Assembly: GCF_000003815.2 (NCBI RefSeq)
Contig: NC_049983.1
Span: forward strand, 25,661,003-25,725,002
DNA length: 64,000 nt
Reading direction: 5' to 3'
Source: Branchiostoma floridae
Lineage: Eukaryota; Chordata; Leptocardii; Amphioxiformes; Branchiostomatidae
Part shown: positions 36,401-48,400 of the stretch, in pieces
Numbering within the stretch: position 1 is the stretch's first letter
How the letters are laid out: every line of letters starts with the position of its first letter
Program-made: the position numbers and the translations under genes
Notes under the pieces: model-generated
What the model saw: only the letters and a program-made list of their open reading frames with translations
What the model was told of the DNA's origin: nothing
The model's database searches: none

Positions 36401-39400
36401 ATGCACCTTTTTCCCCAAATGAATGATTGCGGACCCTTGAGTGAGTGTGTAGAGATGTCAGGCGTTGCACATATCCATTCCCCGGAAGTGCAGTCAGTCA
36501 TCGGTCATTGCTTCGACATTTCCGCATGCCCTCAGGAAAAACCAGGGAGACTTTCAGGCTGCAGCATGTTATTTGCTTGGTTCTGGGCTTTTGGATTGAA
36601 TGAATGAATGTATGGTGAAGTTGTTAAATGAATAAATGCATGAATGTATGGATGGAGGTATGGATGGATGGATTGAGGAATAGATGGATGGGCAGATGGA
36701 TGGAGGAATGGATGGATGGATGGATGGATGGATGGACAGATAAATGAACAGATAGATGGATGGATGGGGTGATGTTATGATTTTATGCCGACTATGATCG
36801 ATGGATGGATGGATGGATGGATGGATGGATGGATGGATGGATGGATGGATGGATGGAAGGATGGATGGATGGATGGATGGATGGATGGATGGAAGGAAGG
36901 ATGGATGGATGGATGGATGGATGGATGGAAGGATGGATGGACGGACGGACGGATGGATGCATATGGTAAGTGTGTGGAGATGTCAGGCGTTGCACATATC
37001 CCTTCCCCTGAAGTGCAGTCAGTCATCGGTCAGTGCTTTAACATTTCCTGGAGCCCTCAGGAAAAAAACAAGGAGACTTTTTCAGAGCAGCAGAAAATCA
37101 TTGATGTNNNNNNNNNNNNNNNNNNNNNNNNNNNNNNNNNNNNNNNNNNNNNNNNNNNNNNNNNNNNNNNNNNNNNNNNNNNNNNNNNNNNNNNNNNNNN
37201 NNNNNNNNNNNNNNNNNNNNNNNNNNNNNNNNNNNNNNNNNNNNNNNNNNNNNNNNNNNNNNNNNNNNNNNNNNNNNNNNNNNNNNNNNNNNNNNNNNNN
37301 NNNNNNNNNNNNNNNNNNNNNNNNNNNNNNNNNNNNNNNNNNNNNNNNNNNNNNNNNNNNNNNNNNNNNNNNNNNNNNNNNNNNNNNNNNNNNNNNNNNN
37401 NNNNNNNNNNNNNNNNNNNNNNNNNNNNNNNNNNNNNNNNNNNNNNNNNNNNNNNNNNNNNNNNNNNNNNNNNNNNNNNNNNNNNNNNNNNNNNNNNNNN
37501 NNNNNNNNNNNNNNNNNNNNNNNNNNNNNNNNNNNNNNNNNNNNNNNNNNNNNNNNNNNNNNNNNNNNNNNNNNNNNNNNNNNNNNNNNNNNNNNNNNNN
37601 NNNNNNNNNNNNNNNNNNNNNNNNNNNNNNNNNNNNNNNNNNNNNNNNNNNNNNNNNNNNNNNNNNNNNNNNNNNNNNNNNNNNNNNNNNNNNNNNNNNN
37701 NNNNNNNNNNNNNNNNNNNNNNNNNNNNNNNNNNNNNNNNNNNNNNNNNNNNNNNNNNNNNNNNNNNNNNNNNNNNNNNNNNNNNNNNNNNNNNNNNNNN
37801 NNNNNNNNNNNNNNNNNNNNNNNNNNNNNNNNNNNNNNNNNNNNNNNNNNNNNNNNNNNNNNNNNNNNNNNNNNNNNNNNNNNNNNNNNNNNNNNNNNNN
37901 NNNNNNNNNNNNNNNNNNNNNNNNNNNNNNNNNNNNNNNNNNNNNNNNNNNNNNNNNNNNNNNNNNNNNNNNNNNNNNNNNNNNNNNNNNNNNNNNNNNN
38001 NNNNNNNNNNNNNNNNNNNNNNNNNNNNNNNNNNNNNNNNNNNNNNNNNNNNNNNNNNNNNNNNNNNNNNNNNNNNNNNNNNATGCTAGGCCTGGCTGGT
38101 GTCCCCTCCCTGGTCCAGTTTGTTGGTTTCCTCTTCCTGCCCGAGAGTCCTCGCTGGTTGGTCCAACATGGAGACAACCTGTGAATTGATCAATGGATGG
38201 ATGAATGAATTGATGGATCTTCTTTTGTGTGCAGTTACAATTTTTAACAGTCCAGTAAATAACCCAGACTTGTCCTCTTGTTACAGATACATGTTAGGCC
38301 TGGCCGGAGTGCCCTCCCTGGTCCAGTTTATGGGTTTTCTCTTCCTGCCTGAGAGCCCTCGCTGGTTGGTCCAGCACGGAGACAATCTGATAGCAAAGAG
38401 CTTCTTATTGTGTGCAGTTACGATTTTAAACAGTTCATTAAACCAGACTTGTTCTCTTGTTACAGATACATGTTAGGCCTGGCCTGTGTACCCTCCCTTG
38501 TCCAGTTCGTTGGTTCCCTGTTACTACCAGAGACCTTTTTCTTTCGTGTGCAGTTGCGATTCTATACAGTTCACTAACCCAGACTTCTTATCTCATTTCA
38601 GATACATGCTAGGCCTGGCTGGTGTCCCCTCACTTGTCCAGTTTGTTGGCTTTCTCTTCTTGCCAGAAAGCCCCCGTTGGTTGGTCCAACATGGAGATAA
38701 CCTGATGGCTAAGATGGTTCTGAAGAGGATGCGGGGCCTCGACAACGTGGATGAGGAATTTGAGCAGATCAAGCAGTCCTTTGAGGAGGAACAGCGCGAG
38801 AGAAAAGAGTCAGGTAAGTAGTATTTTTTTGGATATAGGAAAATTCTTTTTACACAACCAGCAAGTTCTTACATTGCTTATGTTTTGATGTCTCTCAGAC
38901 ACCTTCCTCAGAGCTTCTAACTGGAGTTCTGCTTCTCACCGCTATATGTAGCCGATATATATACATATAGCGGTGAGAAGTAGAACTCCAGTTGGAAGCT
39001 CTAACACAGGTGTCTGAGAGACATTGAAACGTAAGCAGTGTAAGTACCTGCTGGTTGTGTGAAAAGAATTCTCCTATAGTATATTCTACCAACCTGATGA
39101 AAATATTTTCGGAAGAATTTTTTTGCTTTGTTAAGTTGATTTCTTATTTTAATTTATTATCAAAGTGCGCCAAAAAGCAGCAACTCTAGCAACTGGATAT
39201 GATTTTGGAAATGGTCATGAGACGTTTCAGACAACCAATGTCTTTCTTCAGTGGCACCGTCGCTGACAAAAGACACTGGGTTGGTTCAAAATGATGACAG
39301 TGTCAAACCTACATCTACATATTGTTAAAATGTACTTTCAAAAGAGAAAATTAATTACAGCTCTTGCCAGTCATCTGTAAGATTTGGTGTCAAACGTGCA

Positions 39401-42400
39401 AATGTTGGCATAACTGTTTAAACTTGAACTTGAAAACATTTCAACCGAAAGTTTTAGGAGTCTCTTTTTGGTGTGATAAACATTGTTTACTTTTGAATTT
39501 TTTCAAATTCATAATACAAGATTGTGTCGAATATTTCCTTAATTTGTGCTGTGATATACATGTACATGTACATTGTCTATTTTTTTTATTTTACTGTAAG
39601 ACTCTATGTGATATTGCTTAAGTTGGTGTGTGTTTATTTATTTTGATCTTTTCGTCTTTGTGGCTGAAGTTCAGAGGAGTCTCTCTTCACCATCCCGAGG
39701 AAAGTTGGGTTAGTCAATATGTACTTCACTGGAGGTTGTGGTCTTATCACCAGGGTATTAAGGAATTAAGACAGGGTCTTAAGGAATTAAGACATAGCAT
39801 GCATGTCTTAGAAACTAACACACTGTAGGGGCTGTATTAAGACACATCTCTTGGGTATCTTATTGACTTCAATGTGGAGGCATCTCTCCTGTATTCACAG
39901 CCTTGCCCTTGACCTACACAATATACATGTAACTTGAGGATGAAAGGAATTTCTTCCTGCATGTTCTAATACCCTTTCTGAAATTTTTGAAATCTGTCTC
40001 AAAACAATGTATTGCATAAGTTACCCTTTATACCATTTTGCAGGCCTAGGCATTTTTTTACAAAGGTTGCACAACAAAATCCCTACCCTGCAACTTTTGG
40101 ATGAATGTTATATGGGGTCTACAATATAACATACTTAAAGTAAAGCCCGTTTCCATCCATGTGGGCTATTACCGGATGCCTATCACAGCTTGTACATACA
40201 ATTAAAGAGTCTGTTGCAACTTAAATTGAGCTGCCTGTCGGGAAGAAGATTGCGCAGTTTTTACTTCAGCAGTCCTCAGTGCAACCTTGTGCTGTTCTGC
40301 ACAATCCTACCAAAGTGCACATGCATGGGAAAAAGTTGCGGGAACCAGCAATTTTCTAGGAAGGCAATTGACGTGGCATCCGCAGTGGGACAGCGTGGAA
40401 ATCGTTTTCTTGGAAAATTGTAGGGTGCTTTATAGCCTCAGCTGCTTTGATTTTCTGTCTTGTCATTTTGCAGGAAGCCACTGATTATATTGTATTTCAA
40501 ACTGCTCTAGCCTGATTTAATCGCGCTTCTCAGGCCCGTGTTACATTGCGACTACAAGCTCCGGATAGCGAAGTTTGCCTTAGACTAAAACTGCCCCTTC
40601 TACAATCATGGAAAAAAGAGCTCTTTCACAAGGCCAATAAATTCCATCCTAAGGCCACACCAATTTAACTTCTTTCTTCACGGATTAGAAAATAAGCCTT
40701 CGTGCACTCAGTCTTACAGGGTGAATACAGTCATATTCATGTGTTCCTCCCTACCCTCTAGCTTTATGATGTGCTCTTGCTATAGTGTCTTGTAGAAATT
40801 CGAAAACCAAGAAATTAAATTGGTATGGCCTAATTTCTCTGCATTTACTATGAAAACTGCTCTACTCATTATCATTGATTATATTTCTGTAATTGCAGAG
40901 TGCAGAGATTATAATGTAGTTGTATTACACAGTGTCATTGTGTAAAGTTAGGGTGTTTGGCTTCTAGCCCAGAGAGTCCTCAGGTTTCGAGTCACCTGAT
41001 ATGTTCTGACATTGTGCCTTTGGGAAAGGCACTTAACACCAATTTTGTCAGATTATAGCAAAATACAGCTTCAGATCACAACAAAATTACTCAATTTGCA
41101 TATCTTGCAGATTTGGAGACCACAAGGGCGAAGCCCTGTCACGACCCTACCGAAGTGTACAAGGGAAAACGCTCCGGGAACGTGCAATTTTCTCGGAAAA
41201 CGATTTACGCGACATCCGCAGTGGGGCAGCGTGGGAATCGTTTTCCTGGAAAATTGTAGGGTTCAGCTCAGCTTCAGCTGCTTTGATATTCAGATCAGTC
41301 CTGTCCTTGTGCAGGAAGTCATTGATTGCATCTCTGTCATTACAGAGTTCGGAGATTGCAATAATTGTGATTTTGTACCTCCTGCAGTGTTGCTGCACTC
41401 AGGCCACGTCTCAATTTTTTTCCCGTTTCTCCCAAAAAGTTTTTCAAGCATATGCATATAGAAAATCTGTATAAACTAATATGAATTCCAAAGTCAAAGA
41501 AGAACAATGTGAAAAAAACAAAATGAAAAATGAGAACAGTATTTCTACACTAGTCTAAAACCTTCCACCTATCTTCACCAAACCCCAAAATAACAGAAAC
41601 GGTAGCATCCTTAATCCGTCTTTTACTGCCTCAAAAAGTTGAACCGAATAAGATAGAATATAGAGTAACATTACTCTATATTTGTCATGTGTTCATTTAT
41701 TTTGTAACTCTAATATTCTCAGTAACTCTATGTTCTATCTTATTCGGTTAATATTCAGATCAGTCTGTCCTTGTGCAGGAAGTCATTGATTGCATCTCTG
41801 TCATTAGAGTTCGGAGATTGCAGTTGTGATTTTGTACCTCCTACAGTGTTGCTGCACTTAGGCCATGTGATTGGTTCATATGGATGACGTCTAACTACGC
41901 ATCAATTTTTGGCCGTTTCCACAAAAGTTTTCAACCATATGCATATAGAAAATCTGACAGTGTATACTGTAAATGCAGAAACTTTTACGGTGCTTTAATA
42001 TTTGAAGAGCAGAAATAGAGTTTTCACCCTTAAGAGTGGTTTGGGTTTGGGATGTCCATTTTGCTCCCTTTTGCCCTCAAACTTAAGCTGAGTTCTTGGT
42101 TCCAATTAGTTGCTAATTGGAAGACCCCAGTTCAAGTCCCTGTCGTAGGCTTAGCCATCTCGGTAAGGGCTGCACCGTCTTTCACAAGGGATGTAAAAGT
42201 TGGGATCCTGTCTTGGAGGAGCTGCCTCAAGCATGTTAAAGGGGAAGGGCCAGCAAATGCTCCATGCAAAGACATACCCATCTTCAGAAACAGCAAGGAA
42301 ACTGTTGTACATGTACCTTGTACAAAATTAATGTAGGTTGCTCAAGAGAATCAGTCAGAGACATTCAGATGTTGCTAAGATGATCTAATCTTGTGTAGAG

Positions 42401-45400
42401 TTAGTAGGTGTGGCTGTACATAAACGTCTGCTCAGTGCTGAGGTCTTGGTGCAAAGAGGATGGTAGTCTGGTGTGAAGTTACCTTGTTAGTCACTCGGCA
42501 CTTAATTGTGTACATGTGGACTAGGCAAGGTGCATTGAAGAAGAGGGGTGTTTTTCTGACTAATGATATTACAAATATCACAACAGAAACTTTCTACCCT
42601 GTGTACCAAAAGGCACTACTTGGTTGACAACAACAAGAACAAGTCTCAATATGTTGCAGGTGTGAGGGGCCCTGTTCGTGGGCTGTGTAAACTATGTAAT
42701 ATGAAGCACGTCACCGGAACGTACTGCGCCTGCACGAACCCTGGTGGTTTGGGGCTTGGTTTGGTCAACGTTGCATTGAAATCCCGCTTGTTGCACAGTA
42801 TATGTTAGAGACATGGTTTCATGTAAAACGTACACGGGATTTTACCCTTATATACGCACGCACTTTCTTAAATGCGGCCCTTTAGTAAACCGGGGGTTTA
42901 GCAAGGTTTAGCATGTCTGTACTTTTTGCGCAGGCGCAGTACGTTCCGGTGACGTGCTGTAATATGATATGTTGCAGGTGTGAGCGGCCCTGTGTAAACT
43001 ATGTAATATGATCTGTTGCAGGTGTGAGCGGCCCTGTCGTCCTGCGTATGCTACAGCACCCCCCCACCCGCAGGGCGCTGTTCGTGGGCTGTGGACTGCA
43101 GATGTTCCAGCAGATAGCCGGCATCAACACTGTCATGTGAGTAACAATCAATCTGTCAATCAATCTGTCAATCAACCAATCTGTCAATCAATTAATCAAA
43201 CAATCAATCAAACATCCAGCAGATAGCCGGCATCAACACTGTCATGTGAGTAACTGTCAATCTGTCAATCAATCTGTCAAACAATCAATCTATCAATCAA
43301 TCTTCCAGCACATAGCCGGCATCAACACTGTGATGTGAGTAACTGTCAATCTGTCAATAAGTCAATTAATCAGTTAATGATTCTGTCAATCAATCTTCCA
43401 ACAGATAGTCGGAATCAACACTGTCATGTGAGTGTCAATCAAGCATAATTGCTTTCAAATGTTACCTGTAAGTTAGTTTCTAGTTAAGTATATATTTTAA
43501 AGCATCCAAGAAGCAGCCATTTGAAACGCGAGGCCAAATGACCCTTTCCTTATCGTACACTGACATCTTGCTGAGATAGAACACGCTGTTTCCTGTATAA
43601 ATTGCCCGGCTTACAGTCATACTTTTATGGCATTGTGAAGAGAACTGTATTTTGTAATCACTTCGGCAAACTGTGTGCACCAAGGTACAAACCTGGTCCT
43701 TACGCTTTGTAAGTCTGTGACCGGAGAGTTACCTCCGGTGACTATTAGTTTTGTCACTGTAACGCATGTTCACATCAGATTCTGTATGCGATATGTATGT
43801 TCCCGTTGTCACATTCGTATGTAGTTTGGCAGGTTACCTACGGTCACTTGTTTTCATTACGTTTTTCTTGTTTAGCATATCTTTGACAGCAACCAAGAAC
43901 CAGCCATTTGAAAGAGCGTGGCCAAATGACCTTTCCCTTATCGTACACTGACATCTTGCTGAGATGGAACACGCTGTTTCCTGTATGAATTGCCCAGCTT
44001 ACAGTCACACTTTTATGGAATTGTGAAAAGGACTGTATTTTGTAATCACTTCACAAAACTGATTGCACCACGGTACAAACTTGGTCCTTAGGCTTTGTAA
44101 GTCTGTGACCGGAGAGTTACCTCCGGCGACAGACTATTAGTTCTGTCACTGTAACCCATGTTCACATCAGATTCTGTATCCGTGTGTTCCCATTGTCGCA
44201 TTCGTATGTAGTTTGGCAGGTTACCTACGGACACTTGTTTTCATTACTTTTTTCTTGTTTAGCATATCTTTGACAGCATCCACAAACCAGCCATTTGAAA
44301 GAACGAGGCAAACAACCCTTTCCTTATCATACACTGACATCTTGCTGAGATGGAACACGCTGTATCCCGTATAAATTGCTTGGCTTACAGTCGCGCTTTT
44401 GTGGCATTGTGAAGAGAACTGTATTTTGTAATCACTTCACAAAACTGATTGCACCAACGTACGAACCTTAGGCTTTGTAAGTCTGTGACTGGAGAGTTAC
44501 CCCCACACGACAGACTATTAGTTCTGTCACTGTAACGCATGTTCACATCAGATTCTGTATATGTATGTTGCTGTTGTCACATTCGTATGTAGTTTGGCAG
44601 GTTAGCTACGGTCACTTGTTTTCATTACGTTTTTCTTGTTTAGCATATCTTTGACAGCATCCAAGAACCAGCCATTTGAAAGAACGAGGCAAACAACCCT
44701 TTCCTTATCGTACACTGACATCTTGTTGAGATGGAACACGCTGTTTCCTGTATAAATTGCCTGGCTAACACACAGTCGCGCTTTTATGGATGTCCTTCCG
44801 CCGGGAATGAATGGGCCCAATGCCGTTCCTTTCTATGGACAGCATATTCTCTCCTTGCATGATATTGACATGACATGTGGATAATACTTGAGATATGGAA
44901 GAGACTCAAAACTCAGTTAAAGAGGTTCAAAACATCCATTTATTTTGCTCATGGATGGCATAAAGATTATGGTAGGAAACGCAAAACTCCAAGAGGTGAT
45001 CAGTCAAGATTCTATCGTTATATGTAACATAGCTTGGCTAATGCTTGCTTTCATCAATTTTGCTGGGGCTTTTCAGAAACTTTCATTTAACTTATCACAC
45101 TTACTCTTTGTATTGGCTCAAAGGAACATACTGAACAAAAACCTTTAGTTAAACCTGACTTGATTAGCAAGTTCTTTGCTATCTAGATAATGAATGATGA
45201 AGATGACTTTAGATAGCAGCCGAGGGTATCATGATTGTGTTTTGCTTTGAGTGTTTTTATGAACCTGAAGAAGATATTCATGACGGACTGCGCGCGCAGT
45301 CTTTAGTCATTGAAGGTTTGTGTTGAGTGTCTTTTGAAATGGAAAGTTTCTTTACAGTGTGTGTTTGTAAGAACCTGAATAAGATATTCATGATAGATTG

Positions 45401-48400
45401 CAACTTTAAGGCATTGAAAGTATCTAGTGAGCGTCTTTGAAATGGAAAGTGTTTGGGAAATGAGAGTATTAGCCCAACACCTCCCAGCAGTGAATTCTTC
45501 ACATCGAGTGAAGCAAATTTTCACAGCTGCAGTGACATGATTACTGGTTCTGCTGTGTCTTTGAAGTGTTAACATCACGTCGTCTTGCTGGGATCGAAAA
45601 ATCAATTACTAGCTTCTAGATTTAAATTTAAAGTGACTTAAAATTAGGCTAGAACAACTCCTTTCCTTGGTTCCAGGACATTTCAAGTTAACTATGTCTG
45701 AGTAATACTATGTAATTTGTGAAAGACATCATGAAAGTTAAGGGAAGGGAAGATAAATTGAATTCAACTGACTATTGAATTCACTAGATAAAACTTTGCA
45801 CCAAGGCGTAAACCTAGTCCGCTGGCTTCGTTTCTGTCATGCTCAAAGATTTTGAGTGAAGCATCCTCCTTAAGCAATCCGCAAACCAACAACTCGAACT
45901 GGTGTGTCCAAACGACCCTTCCCTTATCACTTACTGACATCTTGCAGAGATAGCACATGATGTTGCCTGTATGGATTGCCAGGCTAACAGTCAGGCTTTC
46001 ACAGACATCTAAGACTTACAGTTGGATATGAATTGGTCTACTGCCGGCCCTTCAATATGCTCTTTCAAAATTTCTAACTTTCGAAAGTTATCAGCAAGAT
46101 TTATGCACAAATCTTGTCCAAGCTAAAGATGACTTAAAACTGGGCCAGGCTTTAACCAGGTTGAATACAGCTATTAATTTAAATTGTTGGATTTGGGAAT
46201 GAATAGGCCTACTGCCGTCCCTTCAGAATTTGCTCTTTCAGAATTTGTAACTTTCAAAAGTATCAGCAAGATTTATGCACAAAACTTGTCAGAGATAGAG
46301 GAGATTCAAAACTGACTCTTAAAAAGTCGTTTAGTGGTAGAATGATTGTATTTCATACTTAGTCTAACATCTTTCAGTTCAGTACTATTATTTAAATCCT
46401 AAGAACTTAATGATTATAATAAAAGCTCCTTAATATAAAAGATTTATGCAGACCAAATCTCTCTATTTTCTGCTTTGCACAACGATTGTATCCTTCTCAG
46501 CTTCTGCATGAGTGAAATAAATGGATGTTTTCAACCCGTTACAGTGAGTTTTTAGTCTCTTAATCTTGTGGAAGTTTCGTAGAACCTGATACGTCTTGTT
46601 GGTACTTTTAAAAGTTGGAAGAAAGAAGGAATCTTAAAGAAATGGCAGCAGGCCTATTCATTTGCAAGAGTGATACATACAAATGTATTCAACCATAAAG
46701 GCGTGTAAGCCGGGCAATTCATACAAGAAACAGTGTGTGCTATCTCAGCAAGATGTCAGTGTACGATAAGGGAAGGACTGTTACAACACACCATTACTGA
46801 AGATGTGAGAGATTTCAGTCATATTAAGCTTGGACAAGTTTTGCCCATAAAGCTCTTTGATACCTCAGTCAGAGAGTTGGAAGAAAGAGCAAATTCTGAA
46901 GAAACAGCAGTGGGCCTTATTCATTTCCAACTGTAAGAAAACCATAAAGGCGCGACTGTAAGCCAGACAATTCATACACAAGAAACTTAACAGTGTGCAC
47001 TATCTCAGCAAGATGTCGCCGTGCGATAAGGGATGGGCTGCTATGACATGCACATGAGCTGCAAAGGATTTGTAACAAATGTGATACCTGTATCATGCAT
47101 TGGCTTTTCTCCCGACTTCCTTCACATCAGTCTTTCGAATTTATACATAGACTGGCTGTAAAATATCTCAGCAAGATATCGTTGTGCGATAAGGAATACC
47201 TGCAGTATGTAGGTTGTTACACCATACCACTACAGTACTGTACACTAACACTATAGATGTGAAGGATTTGTAACAAATGTGCTTACCTGTATGGGTTGGC
47301 TTTTTTCCCACTTTCTTCATATCAGTGATCTGAATTTATACATAGACTGGCCGTAAAATACAGATCAACCTTCAATCTCAGCAACACATGCAGTCGTATA
47401 ACCATGTTTCAAAGGGAAAGCTGGGATGTTGTGCTTGGTATCTGTAAAGTTGGCATCTATGATGGAAAAGGAAACTTTGTTTTGTATTTATTATTTCATT
47501 TGATCATTTGTAATACAATCTATTCCATTAGTATATTTCACATGATGATTTCAACTTATGTTATGCACATTTTTCGCTCACTTTAATTATTTATCATTAT
47601 TATTTCTGCAACTTATTTCTGGGGGAGGCCAAAGAAAAGCCACATAGGCTCCTGCCCACCCCCCGCATGTTCTTCATCTCTGTATACACATTTGTTTTTA
47701 AGCCATGCTATTATGTGCGAATAAAGAAAGAAAGAAAGAAACTTTACACAGACCACCTCTTGGTGTTTGTGTGCATTACCAACAACCTTACTTCAGCAAT
47801 TGATAAATACCTGTATTCAACCTGGTTAAAGTCAGTTTTGAGGCTCCTTTAGCTTTATCTGTGACAAGTTTTGTGCATAATGTCTTGTAGATACTTTTAA
47901 AAGTTGGAAGAAAGAATGAATCTTAAAGAAACAACAGTAGGTCTATCCATTTCCAACTGTACGACAACCATAAAGGCGTGTAAGCCAGGCAATTCATAAA
48001 AGAAACAGTGTGTGTTATCTCAGCAAGATGTCGTAGTGCGATAAGGGATGGGCTGCTATGACATGCACACCCTGTAACTGTGAAGGATTTGTAACAAATG
48101 TGTTACCTGTATCATGGGTTGGTTTTTCTCCATCTTTCTTCATATCAGTGATCTGAATTTATACATAGACTGGCCGTAAAATACAGAATCTGTCCTGATC
48201 AACCTTCAATCTCAGCAAGGCGTGCAGTCGTATAACCATGTTTCAAAGGGAAAACTGGAACGTCCTGCTTACCGGGTATCTAAATACGGCATCAATGTTT
48301 CTGTGACCTTACAAGAGAATTCACACAGACAACCTCTTGGTGTTTTGTGCGCATTTAATACTAACAATCTTACTTCAGCGGTTTATTAAAGGTCTTCATT

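Noticed and set aside
36785-38189. Frames of 359-462 codons on both strands
   Set aside because: They consist of the GGAT microsatellite plus the N gap; only the last 30 codons (38083 onward) reflect a real, partial exon copy.
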